Assembly (NCBI GenBank): GCA_905478725.1
Contig: CAJQJT010000035.1
Location: 1-6,804, forward strand
Origin: an uncultured Pseudomonadales bacterium
Lineage (GTDB): Bacteria > Pseudomonadota > Gammaproteobacteria > Pseudomonadales > Porticoccaceae
Direction: 5' to 3'
DNA length: 6,804 nucleotides
Under the pieces are notes generated by a model, which saw only the letters and a list, made by a program, of their open reading frames with translations, was not told where the DNA came from and ran no database searches. Both the position numbers and the translations under genes were made by a program. Below, piece by piece: positions 1-6,016 of the stretch (position 1 is its first letter; the number at the start of each line of letters is the position of its first letter).

Positions 1-1
1 C

Positions 2-268
2 GGTTACTGGTGGGCACCAGAGCGTTTGATGCTGCAGGCTGCGATTGACCAGACTCAGGATGTGGTTAATGGTGAAGTGCGCATTAAGCTGTATAAAGGT
101 AGTGTGAGTGTTGTGGGTCGTAAGTCTGATGACAGCCTGTTCGATGCCAATATCGCTACTTTTGATGATGACGGTGGTGCCTATAATCAGGCCGACGCTG
201 AAGGCTTTATTAAGCTTAATGCGCTGCGTTTGCGCATTGCTGCCAATAAAGGTCGTGACATTCTCTAA
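2..268 (+). CDS. argG: Argininosuccinate synthase, C-terminal part (5' end outside window)
   Basis: This is the last 88 codons of a gene entering from the left edge, open in frame from base 2 and ending with TAA at 266-268. The translation starts [11 protein letters not shown] and contains [41 protein letters not shown] and [15 protein letters not shown]. These are the conserved C-terminal segments of bacterial argininosuccinate synthase, the cytosolic enzyme that condenses citrulline and aspartate with ATP in arginine biosynthesis. The C-terminal part contributes to oligomerisation in the family; the catalytic ATP and substrate sites lie upstream and cannot be judged here. It has no functional link to the oxidase operon that follows and is separated from it by a terminator. 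Identification rests on recognised family motifs and is firm. An ATG is present within the visible part, but it is not the true start because the reading frame and homology continue to the edge. Confidence 0.95.
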   Translation, partial: GYWWAPERLMLQAAIDQTQDVVNGEVRIKLYKGSVSVVGRKSDDSLFDANIATFDDDGGAYNQADAEGFIKLNALRLRIAANKGRDIL

Positions 269-283
269 TGTCGAAGTGACTTT

Positions 284-338
284 TTAACGGCTCTTGATTA
301 GAACTGTTAAATAGAGCTGTTAAATAGAGCTGTTATAG
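284..338. repeat. Short direct and inverted repeats downstream of argG
   Basis: Two perfect 13-bp direct copies of CTGTTAAATAGAG lie at 304-316 and 317-329, followed by a partial third (CTGTTATAG, 330-338). The copy-derived segment AGAGCTGTTAA (313-323) is complementary, with one G-U pair, to TTAACGGCTCT at 284-294. This gives an 11-bp stem with an 18-base loop. The second copy (326-335) can form the same stem less its terminal pair, so two alternative hairpins are possible. The element starts 15 bases after the argG stop. On the minus strand the repeat core reads TTAACAGCTCT, one base from the core TTAACAGCCCT of the 18-bp arrays in the oxidase operon. The repeats and pairing are seen directly; a shared origin with the other arrays is only inferred. 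Confidence 0.7.
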
Positions 339-348
339 CACCATCCTT

Positions 349-386
349 AAAATCTCTGTCGCCTATTCCGGTGGCAGAGATTTTTT
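349..386 (+). terminator. Rho-independent terminator of argG
   Basis: A 15-bp stem (left arm 349-363, right arm 370-384, two G-U pairs) encloses a 6-base loop and is followed by a run of six T (381-386). The left arm begins with AAAA, so the hairpin is A/T-flanked on both sides and could act in either direction. It lies about 80 bases after the argG stop and ends four bases before the FNR/Anr box, which separates argG transcription from the cbb3 operon. Confidence 0.88.
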
Positions 387-390
387 GCAT

Positions 391-404
391 TTGATCCAGA
401 TCAA
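391..404 (+). promoter_or_regulatory. FNR/Anr box upstream of ccoN
   Basis: TTGATCCAGATCAA is a perfect match to the FNR/Anr dyad TTGAT-N4-ATCAA. Oxygen-sensing FNR-family regulators with a [4Fe-4S] cluster commonly activate cbb3 oxidase operons through such sites at low oxygen. At the usual activating position (centre near -41.5) the transcript would start near base 439, leaving a leader of about 125 bases before the ccoN ATG. No convincing sigma70 -10 hexamer is visible at the matching position, so the start site is uncertain. The site is on a palindrome, but orientation towards ccoN fits the gene order and the terminator just upstream. In the remaining leader (405-564) I see no open frame, riboswitch or strong hairpin. 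Confidence 0.88.
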
Positions 405-553
405 ATCGATTAAAGACCCCTTAATTTGAAAGGTCTTTGCCCCGACGCAGGTCACGAAAACTGTCTATGCTTTTAGCGTAGTTGCATGAGCGGCTCTCAA
501 ATGGCTGGCTCGCACTTACAGCGCCGATCCATCATCAAATCACCTTAAGCCTC

Positions 554-560
554 AGGGAAG
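554..560 (+). promoter_or_regulatory. Ribosome binding site of ccoN
   Basis: AGGGAAG lies four bases upstream of the ATG at 565 and supports that start. No other in-frame start with a comparable site lies nearby. Confidence 0.6.
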
Positions 561-564
561 CAGT

Positions 565-2067
565 ATGAGCAATCAAAACTCCTCCGGTGTTCTGCCTCAA
601 TACAACAACAAAGTCGTTAAACAATTCGCCATTATGACCGTGGTCTGGGGCATTGTCGGCATGTTAGTTGGTGTTGTTATAGCAGCGCAGTTGGTCTGGC
701 CAGACCTTAACTTTGGTCCCTGGTTTCACTTTGGTCGCCTGCGACCTCTGCATACCAATGCGGTTATCTTTGCCTTTGGCGGCTGCGCACTGTTTGCCTC
801 AAGTTATTACGTGGTGCAGCGAACCTCCCAGGCGGCACTGATCTCGGATCGTCTTGCGGCCTTTCATTTCTGGGGTTGGCAGCTGGTCATTGTGGCGGCG
901 GCGATTACTTTGCCTCTGGGCCTGACCTCTTCAAAAGAATATGCCGAGCTTGAGTGGCCGATTGATATTTTGATTACTCTGGTCTGGGTCTGTTACGCAA
1001 TAGTCTTCTTCGGCACCATAGTTAAGCGCCGGGTAAAGCATATCTATGTCGCTAACTGGTTCTTTGGTGCCTTTATTATTGCTGTGGCTGTGCTTCATAT
1101 AATCAATAGTTTGGCGGTACCCGTCAGTTGGTTTAAATCCTATTCGATCTTCCCCGGCACCATCGATGCCATGGTCCAGTGGTGGTACGGACACAATGCC
1201 GTGGGCTTCTTTTTGACCGCTGGCTTCCTTGGCATGATGTATTACTTTGTGCCCAAGCAGGCAGAGCGGCCAGTGTATTCTTACCGACTTTCAATCGTCC
1301 ATTTCTGGGCACTGATAGCCATCTACATCTGGGCCGGCCCCCATCATCTTCACTATTCGACTCTCCCAGATTGGGCTCAGAGTTTGGGTATGGTGATGTC
1401 TATCTTGCTCTTGGCGCCCTCATGGGGCGGCATGATCAATGGCATGATGACCCTCTCCGGTGCCTGGCATAAGTTGCGTACCGATCCGACTCTAAGGTTC
1501 CTGGTGGTGTCGCTGTCTTTTTATGGCATGTCCACCTTCGAGGGGCCGATGATGGCGATCAAGACGGTTAATGCCCTGTCTCACAATACCGACTGGACCA
1601 TTGGCCATGTGCACTCTGGTGCTCTGGGTTGGGTGGCGATGATCTCCATTGGTTGCCTCTATCATTTGTTCCCACGGCTTTACGGCAAGAAAAAAATGTA
1701 CAGCGAAAATTTGATCAATGTGCATTTTTGGATGTCGACCATTGGCACTGTGTTGTATATCGCCTCGATGTGGGTCAACGGTATTGCTCAGGGTTTGATG
1801 TGGCGCGCCTTTAACAGTGACGGCAGTTTGACCTACAGTTTTGCCGAGTCAGTTGAGGCCAGTTATCCCGGTTACTTTGTTCGCTTTATTGGCGGTGCGA
1901 TCTTCTTTAGCGGCATGTTACTGATGGCCTATAACGTTTGGAGGACCATTTATTACAAGACGCCGCAGGCGCTTGTGGGGGATTCTGCGCAGTCTGGTGG
2001 TGAATCGTTGGGGGGTGAGTCGCAGGCGCCAGAGTCCAATGCCAAGGGAGGGTCAGTCAATGTCTAG
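565..2067 (+). CDS. ccoN: Cytochrome cbb3 oxidase catalytic subunit I (CcoN)
   Basis: This 500-residue polytopic membrane protein is the catalytic subunit of the cbb3 haem-copper oxidase, which reduces O2 to water at high affinity and pumps protons. The expected ligands are present: His63 (in LHTNA) and His350 for low-spin haem b, His348 for haem b3 (both in [10 protein letters not shown]), and His210 (YGHNAVGFF), His260 and His261 (AGPHHLHY) for CuB. Tyr254 is placed where the family carries the Tyr cross-linked to the first CuB histidine, and Glu326 (STFEGPM) matches the conserved channel glutamate. Numbering is offset by +3 from the Pseudomonas stutzeri enzyme as I remember it. The core ends near residue 465 ([12 protein letters not shown]). 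The last roughly 35 residues form a Gly/Ser/Glu-rich tail with a doubled GGES motif, longer than is typical. The start is supported by AGGGAAG upstream. The stop overlaps the ccoO start by 8 bases, suggesting translational coupling. Confidence 0.97.
   Translation: MSNQNSSGVLPQYNNKVVKQFAIMTVVWGIVGMLVGVVIAAQLVWPDLNFGPWFHFGRLRPLHTNAVIFAFGGCALFASSYYVVQRTSQAALISDRLAAFHFWGWQLVIVAAAITLPLGLTSSKEYAELEWPIDILITLVWVCYAIVFFGTIVKRRVKHIYVANWFFGAFIIAVAVLHIINSLAVPVSWFKSYSIFPGTIDAMVQWWYGHNAVGFFLTAGFLGMMYYFVPKQAERPVYSYRLSIVHFWALIAIYIWAGPHHLHYSTLPDWAQSLGMVMSILLLAPSWGGMINGMMTLSGAWHKLRTDPTLRFLVVSLSFYGMSTFEGPMMAIKTVNALSHNTDWTIGHVHSGALGWVAMISIGCLYHLFPRLYGKKKMYSENLINVHFWMSTIGTVLYIASMWVNGIAQGLMWRAFNSDGSLTYSFAESVEASYPGYFVRFIGGAIFFSGMLLMAYNVWRTIYYKTPQALVGDSAQSGGESLGGESQAPESNAKGGSVNV
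2044..2052 (+). promoter_or_regulatory. Ribosome binding site deciding the ccoO start
   Basis: AAGGGAGGG, inside the end of ccoN, sits seven bases before the ATG at 2060. This strong Shine-Dalgarno selects that ATG over in-frame upstream candidates, such as one at 1973, which would add a non-homologous 29-residue N-terminus. Confidence 0.8.
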
Positions 2068-2674
2068 TAGGCATGGGATTATTGAAAAAAATATCGGTTT
2101 GATGATTGTGCTGATTATTGTGGCGATCAGCTTTGGTGGTCTGGCACAAATAGTCCCGCTGTTTTTTTCCACTGACACCAACGAACCGATCGAGGGTTTG
2201 ATGCCGCTGCCGGCTGTTGCCCTAGAGGGTCGCGATATCTATATTCGTGAGGGCTGTCATGTGTGCCACACGCAAATGATCCGGCCATTTCGTGCCGAGA
2301 CCGAACGCTATGGTCACTACAGTGTTGCCGGCGAGCAGGTTTATGAACACCCGTTTCTCTGGGGTTCGAAGCGCACCGGACCGGACTTGGCTCGAGTCGG
2401 CCAGCGTTATAGCGACGACTGGCATCGAGTACATCTGAATAATCCCCGAGACGTGGTACCCGTATCCAATATGCCTGCCTTTCCTTGGCTGTTCGACAAC
2501 CTCGTAGATGGCTCCAAGACCGGCGCCAAAATGCGCGCCCTACGCAGTGTCGGCGTTCCTTATACGGATAAGGATATTGACGAGGCTGAGGCCGAGGTTG
2601 CCGGCAGCAGTGAAATGGATGCATTGATTGTTTATCTGCAACAGCTGGGCACATTGATCCAGCAGAAGCGCTGA
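2060..2674 (+). CDS. ccoO: Cytochrome cbb3 oxidase mono-haem subunit II (CcoO)
   Basis: This 204-residue protein is the membrane-anchored mono-haem cytochrome c of cbb3 oxidase and passes electrons from CcoP to CcoN. One transmembrane helix (about residues 11-34) anchors a periplasmic domain. The haem c site is Cys66-His-Val-Cys69-His70 within [14 protein letters not shown], and the axial Met is Met138 in NMPAFPWL. The segments [18 protein letters not shown] and GVPYTD are also family hallmarks, and the length matches known CcoO proteins. The start at 2060 gives the typical N-terminus ([15 protein letters not shown]) and has a strong Shine-Dalgarno. It overlaps ccoN by 8 bases in another frame, and ccoQ follows after 6 bases. 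No irregularity is visible. Confidence 0.97.
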   Translation: MSSRHGIIEKNIGLMIVLIIVAISFGGLAQIVPLFFSTDTNEPIEGLMPLPAVALEGRDIYIREGCHVCHTQMIRPFRAETERYGHYSVAGEQVYEHPFLWGSKRTGPDLARVGQRYSDDWHRVHLNNPRDVVPVSNMPAFPWLFDNLVDGSKTGAKMRALRSVGVPYTDKDIDEAEAEVAGSSEMDALIVYLQQLGTLIQQKR

Positions 2675-2680
2675 GGATTT

Positions 2681-2902
2681 ATGAATATAGGAATCTTGCA
2701 GGGAATAGGCACAGTCTTGGCCATGGTCGCTTTTATTGGGGTCTGTGTCTGGGCTTGGAGTTCAAAAAATAAGCAGGGCTTTGACGACGCCGCGCAGCTG
2801 CCGTTTATCGGTGATGATTTAGACATTAATCCTGCGCCTGAGGGCGACACAGAAAAATCAAAGGCCGAGCAAGAGGATCAGGGAAGACAAAACCATGAGT
2901 GA
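2681..2902 (+). CDS. ccoQ: Cytochrome cbb3 oxidase small subunit (CcoQ/FixQ)
   Basis: This 73-residue protein has one N-terminal transmembrane helix (about residues 6-26) followed by the family signature WAWSSKNKQGFDDAAQLPF. The tail is charged and mainly acidic, as is common in CcoQ. In related bacteria CcoQ stabilises the association of CcoP with the CcoNO core. It lies between ccoO and ccoP as expected. The start is fixed by similarity of the N-terminus (MNIGILQGIGT) and by GAGGA at 2673-2677, which overlaps the ccoO stop. The spacing of three bases is short, so translation may depend on coupling. The stop overlaps the ccoP start by 8 bases. Confidence 0.93.
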   Translation: MNIGILQGIGTVLAMVAFIGVCVWAWSSKNKQGFDDAAQLPFIGDDLDINPAPEGDTEKSKAEQEDQGRQNHE

Positions 2903-3815
2903 TTTTTGGAGTATCTGGATCAGTGTAATAACCTTCATTGTTATTTTGGGCAGTGTCTGGCTGTTAATGGCCAACCGCAAAACCGAAGTAAAAGGCGATT
3001 TGGCCGAGGGTGAAATCCCTAAAACCGGGCACGTCTATGATGGCATTGAAGAATATGACAACCCACTGCCGGCCTGGTGGTTCTGGATGTTTATCGCCAG
3101 CGCAGTGTTTTCTCTAGTCTATCTTGTGCTCTATCCCGGCCTCGGAAACTATAAAGGTGTGCTCGGTTGGACCCAGGAGAATCAATTGCAGGAGCGGGTC
3201 GATAGCGCCAACCGCGTGCTCGACGAGCAGTACCTTGTCTATGGCGCCACCGAGATTGATGATCTGGCCGCCGACCCCTCAGCACTGCGAATGGGTCGTC
3301 GTCTGTTTAATAATAATTGCTCCCTGTGCCATGGTATTGGCGGAGTCGGCGCCAATGGATTTCCCGATCTAAGAGACAATGACTGGCTCTATGGTGGCTC
3401 TGCTGAAGCCATTATTCATTCCATCACTCAGGGCCGGCAGGGAACTATGCCAGCTTGGGGTCCGGCCCTGGGCGATCGGGGAGTGGAGGATGTTGCGGAC
3501 TTTGTGATGAGTCTCAGCGGCTCGCCCTTCGACATGCAACGCGCGGCTCGCGGTGCTAGCCAGTATCAAATATTTTGTGTCAGCTGCCATGGTCCCGATG
3601 GCGGCGGCATGCAGGCCCTGGGTGCTCCCAGCTTGAAAGATAATGTTTGGCTCTACAATCAGGCTGATACCAGCCTGCTGGAAAATATTCGCCACAGTAT
3701 TCGAAATGGTCGCAATGGCACTATGCCCAGTCACGGCGACAAACTGCGCCCGGAGAAAATCCACCTTATTAGCGCCTATGTTTACAGTTTGTCTCAGACT
3801 AACCAACAGCCCTGA
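2895..3815 (+). CDS. ccoP: Cytochrome cbb3 oxidase di-haem subunit III (CcoP)
   Basis: This 306-residue protein is the di-haem c subunit that accepts electrons from soluble cytochromes. An N-terminal helix (about residues 5-26) and a second helix (about 60-81, in WWFWMFIASAVF) flank a conserved stretch GHVYDGIEEYDNPLPAWW, the usual CcoP_N domain. Two cytochrome c domains follow. The first has Cys142-Ser-Leu-Cys145-His146 with Met185 in GTMPAWG; the second has Cys228-Val-Ser-Cys231-His232 with Met277 in GTMPSHG. Length and order are standard. The family-like end is AYVYSLSQ (to about residue 301). The last codons and the TGA stop fall within the first unit of an 18-bp repeat array, so the original 3' end was probably altered by the repeat. 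The gene overlaps ccoQ by 8 bases and is followed by the only sizeable gap in the operon. Confidence 0.97.
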   Translation: MSDFWSIWISVITFIVILGSVWLLMANRKTEVKGDLAEGEIPKTGHVYDGIEEYDNPLPAWWFWMFIASAVFSLVYLVLYPGLGNYKGVLGWTQENQLQERVDSANRVLDEQYLVYGATEIDDLAADPSALRMGRRLFNNNCSLCHGIGGVGANGFPDLRDNDWLYGGSAEAIIHSITQGRQGTMPAWGPALGDRGVEDVADFVMSLSGSPFDMQRAARGASQYQIFCVSCHGPDGGGMQALGAPSLKDNVWLYNQADTSLLENIRHSIRNGRNGTMPSHGDKLRPEKIHLISAYVYSLSQTNQQP

Positions 3816-3919
3816 GCCAACTAACAGCCCTGAGCCAATAAACAGCCCTGAGCAGATAAACAGCCCTGAGCGAATTAACAGCCCTGAGCGGATAAACAGC
3901 CCTGAGCCAATTAACAGCC
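3805..3919 (+). repeat. 18-bp tandem repeat array A (ccoP end and ccoP-ccoG gap)
   Basis: Six complete 18-base units start at 3805, 3823, 3841, 3859, 3877 and 3895, with a 7-base partial at 3913-3919. All begin AACAGCCCTGAGC; only the last five bases vary (CAACT, CAATA, AGATA, GAATT, GGATA, CAATT). The first unit contains the ccoP stop, and in the ccoP frame every complete unit contains TGA. In the frame used by the related fixH array, units 2, 3 and 5 lead into TAA, so no TALSEL-type protein can be made here. One frame (reading NSPEP-type hexapeptides) stays open but has no plausible start or family. The units have no spacers and no clear internal hairpin, and they carry about twice as much C as G. 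They occupy almost the whole 120-base gap before ccoG, in an operon whose other junctions overlap or nearly touch. Confidence 0.95.
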
Positions 3920-3935
3920 AAAAAGAGTTAGCCCT

Positions 3936-5387
3936 ATGGATAAAACGTCTCCGTCTTCGCAATCAGGCATTGAGGTTGCGAAGTCGCAGACGGCGCCAGC
4001 CAATGAAGCGATCCATGTACTCAACCTCTACCAAACCGCAGACAAAATTTACACCCGCAGTCTCGAGGGTTTCTACCGCAGCCTAAGACGTTGGACCTGG
4101 ATTCCAATGCTCGCCAGCTACTTTTTGATTCCCTGGTTGCATATCAATGGCCGCCAAGCGGTTTGGTTCGACTTAGCAGAGCGTAAATTCCATATTTTTT
4201 GGCTAACCCTCTGGCCCCAAGACCTGCCTTTTCTGGCTGCGCTGCTGATTATTTCCGCCTTTGGGCTTTTTACCATTACCAATCTTGCCGGCCGAGTCTG
4301 GTGTGGGTTTTCCTGCCCGCAAACCGTCTGGACCAGTATTTTTATCGCCGTCGAAGAGTGGTTTGAGGGCGATCGCAACAAGCGCATCAAGTTGGACGCC
4401 CAGCCCTGGACTCTCAATAAGCTCGCTCGCAAGAGTGCAGTGCAACTCTGCTGGCTGCTTATTTCTCTAGCTACGGGACTGACCTTTGTCGGCTACTTCA
4501 ATCCTGTCCGCGATTTAGTACCGGATCTATTTCAGCTGAGTATTAGTGGCGCAGCGCTTTTTTGGATGCTGCTTTTTACTGCCCTTACCTGGGCTAATGC
4601 CGGACTGATGCGCGAGCAGATCTGTCTCTACGTTTGCCCCTATGCGCGCTTTCAATCGGTGATGTTTGATTCAGACACCTTGATTGTGTCCTACGATAAA
4701 GCCAGGGGAGAGTCCCGCGGCTCGCGCAAAATACAGCAGGATCCAGCAGAGCTGGGATTGGGCGACTGTGTCGATTGCACTCTTTGTGTTCAGGTCTGTC
4801 CCACCGGTATCGATATCCGCGATGGCCTGCAATATGAATGTATTAGCTGTGGCCTCTGTATTGATGCCTGCAATACGGTGATGGAAAAAATGCACTACCC
4901 CACTGGACTGATTAGTTTTACCACTGAAAATGTACTGGAGAAAGGTACTCAATTTCGGTTGTTGCGGCCGCGCTTATTGGCCTATTTTGCCGTGCTGGTT
5001 TTGATGTGCACGGTCTTTGTCTACGAAATCAGTTCTCGCGTAGCCCTCGAGATCGATGTAGTTCGCGATCGTAATATGCTCTATAGAGTGACCGAAGAGG
5101 GCTTTGTGGAGAATAGCTATAAGCTAAAAATAAACAATATGGATCAGCGCGACCATCACTACAGGATCAGTGTCACTAGTGATCAGGGGTTGGTTTATCG
5201 CGGTCAATCTGAGGTCGGCGTCGCTGAAGGGGAGGTGGTGGAAATGTTAGTGCGTCTGTTGCTGCCCCTAGATCAGATCGAAAAGGCCAATGCAGAGGTG
5301 GAGTTTATTGTCACCGCAACTACCGATGCGGCGCTGCAAAACAGCGAAAAAAGTCGCTTTATCGCGCCACTTAAAAACTCAAATTGA
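3936..5387 (+). CDS. ccoG: Cytochrome c oxidase accessory protein CcoG (FixG/RdxA), polyferredoxin
   Basis: This 483-residue membrane-bound iron-sulfur protein is needed for cbb3 oxidase maturation; characterised CcoG reduces Cu(II) to Cu(I) for the copper delivery path. Transmembrane segments lie at about 55-70, 97-117, 168-187, 205-221 and 347-364. Conserved Cys pairs lie at Cys123/Cys127 (GRVWCGFSCPQTVW) and Cys230/Cys234 (CLYVCPYARFQ). A ferredoxin-like region follows with two [4Fe-4S] sets: Cys278, 281, 284, 288 and Cys302, 305, 308, 312. The C-terminal 110 or so residues form the periplasmic Ig-like FixG domain. The ATG at 3936 is preceded by a weak AAGAG site directly after the repeat array; the N-terminal 25 residues are poorly conserved in the family, so the exact start is slightly open. 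The gene shares the reading frame of ccoP but is separated from it by several stops. fixH follows within 8 bases. Confidence 0.96.
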   Translation: MDKTSPSSQSGIEVAKSQTAPANEAIHVLNLYQTADKIYTRSLEGFYRSLRRWTWIPMLASYFLIPWLHINGRQAVWFDLAERKFHIFWLTLWPQDLPFLAALLIISAFGLFTITNLAGRVWCGFSCPQTVWTSIFIAVEEWFEGDRNKRIKLDAQPWTLNKLARKSAVQLCWLLISLATGLTFVGYFNPVRDLVPDLFQLSISGAALFWMLLFTALTWANAGLMREQICLYVCPYARFQSVMFDSDTLIVSYDKARGESRGSRKIQQDPAELGLGDCVDCTLCVQVCPTGIDIRDGLQYECISCGLCIDACNTVMEKMHYPTGLISFTTENVLEKGTQFRLLRPRLLAYFAVLVLMCTVFVYEISSRVALEIDVVRDRNMLYRVTEEGFVENSYKLKINNMDQRDHHYRISVTSDQGLVYRGQSEVGVAEGEVVEMLVRLLLPLDQIEKANAEVEFIVTATTDAALQNSEKSRFIAPLKNSN

Positions 5388-5389
5388 GG
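5386..5389 (+). promoter_or_regulatory. Ribosome binding site deciding the fixH start
   Basis: GAGG, overlapping the ccoG stop, lies six bases before the ATG at 5396. An in-frame TTG at 5384 has no such site and would only add four residues, so the ATG is preferred. Confidence 0.6.
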
Positions 5390-5395
5390 CAGCCC

Positions 5396-6016
5396 ATGGA
5401 TCATCGGACAACTGATAATAGCCTGCAGAAGCAGTCTGCCTGGTATCGCCAATTTTGGCCATGGTTCTTGATTGCGCTACCGCTCTGCGTGGTTATCGCG
5501 GGTTTCAATATGCTCTATATAGCCCTCAAATATCCTCACAGCATGGTCGATGATCAGTACTACAAAGAGGGCCTGGCGATTAATCAGTCTCTGGATCAAG
5601 ACCGCCGAGCTGCCCAGTTAAATCTCTCTGCAGAGATTGTTTTTAGGCCATTAAACGACAGGGATAATGCGCAGCTAGAGGTCAGTCTGTCAGGTCTAGA
5701 GAGTTATCCCGAGGAGTTAACTCTGTTGCTACTGCACCCCGGCAGTCAGTCATTGGATCAAAGTTTGGCTCTAAAGCAACTTACGGCGGGGCGATACAGC
5801 GCACAACTTACTCGACAATATCAGCATCGTTATTATTTGCGCCTGCAGCCGACGGATAAAAGTTGGCGCTTAAATGGGGTAATTGATTTTCAGGATGGGG
5901 GTGGAACAGCCATGAGCCAATTAACAGCCCTGAGCCAATCAAAAGCCCTGAGCGAATCAAGAGCCCTTAGCGAATTAACAGCCCTGAGCGAATTAAAGGC
6001 TCTTAACTCAAAATGA
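5396..6016 (+). CDS. ccoH: cbb3 oxidase assembly protein FixH/CcoH with a repeat-encoded C-terminal tail
   Basis: This 206-residue protein has a short cytoplasmic N-terminus, the signature WYRQFWPWFLIALP leading into a single helix (about residues 20-45), then HSMVDDQYYKEGLAINQ, the FixH hallmark, and a periplasmic beta-rich domain ending near WRLNGVIDFQD (residues 157-167). FixH/CcoH associates with the oxidase during assembly and stabilises it. The oddity is the last 36 residues: they come from an 18-bp DNA repeat array and read as hexapeptides (TAMSQL, TALSQS, KALSES, RALSEL, TALSEL, KALNSK). The core alone, about 165-170 residues, is the usual family length, so the tail looks like a recent extension and would lie in the periplasm. 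The final ATGA overlaps the ccoI start by four bases. The identity is firm; any function of the tail is unknown. Confidence 0.93.
   Translation: MDHRTTDNSLQKQSAWYRQFWPWFLIALPLCVVIAGFNMLYIALKYPHSMVDDQYYKEGLAINQSLDQDRRAAQLNLSAEIVFRPLNDRDNAQLEVSLSGLESYPEELTLLLLHPGSQSLDQSLALKQLTAGRYSAQLTRQYQHRYYLRLQPTDKSWRLNGVIDFQDGGGTAMSQLTALSQSKALSESRALSELTALSELKALNSK
5905..6012 (+). repeat. 18-bp tandem repeat array B (coding 3' end of fixH/ccoH)
   Basis: Six 18-base units start at 5905, 5923, 5941, 5959, 5977 and 5995. The unit at 5977-5994 is identical to the array A unit at 3859-3876, and the match extends to 20 bases (AACAGCCCTGAGCGAATTAA). The first unit differs by one base from the array A unit at 3895-3912; the last (AAAGGCTCTTAACTCAAA) is strongly diverged. 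The array is read in frame by fixH without a stop, giving hexapeptides of the TALSEL type. It ends one base before the ccoI ATG. Unlike array A, no unit here carries TAA in this frame, which suggests selection for, or origin in, an open frame. Confidence 0.95.

Noticed and set aside
466..471. TATGCT as a -10 hexamer for ccoN
   Set aside because: No -35 element lies at suitable spacing, and the distance to the FNR/Anr box (centre about -80) is only loosely compatible with a class I site.
1990..2022. G-quadruplex in the G-rich end of ccoN
   Set aside because: Most G runs are only two bases long and the loops are uneven, so a stable quadruplex is not supported.
1973..2059. Upstream in-frame start for CcoO
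   Set aside because: It would add 29 residues unlike any CcoO N-terminus. The ATG at 2060 has a strong Shine-Dalgarno and gives the typical start.
2127..2654. Long minus-strand open frame opposite ccoO
   Set aside because: It is antisense to a clear cytochrome gene and its translation shows no recognisable domain.
3805..3919. CRISPR-like array
   Set aside because: The 18-base units are directly adjacent with no spacers, and the variable part is only five bases. This is a tandem repeat.
3369..3962. Open minus-strand frame with GSGLL/RSGLF repeats opposite array A
   Set aside because: It is antisense to ccoP and the array, and the repeat pattern is only the reverse reading of the array. There is no independent sign of coding.
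3643..4086. Open + strand frame reading NSPEP-type hexapeptides through array A
   Set aside because: It overlaps the end of ccoP and the start of ccoG in another frame, has no Shine-Dalgarno and no family resemblance. Its openness follows from the 18-bp period.
5768..5787. ALKQLTA segment inside the FixH core resembling the repeat reading ALSQLTA
   Set aside because: Only 13 of 20 bases match, it is a single copy and lies within the normal domain, so chance is the simpler explanation.
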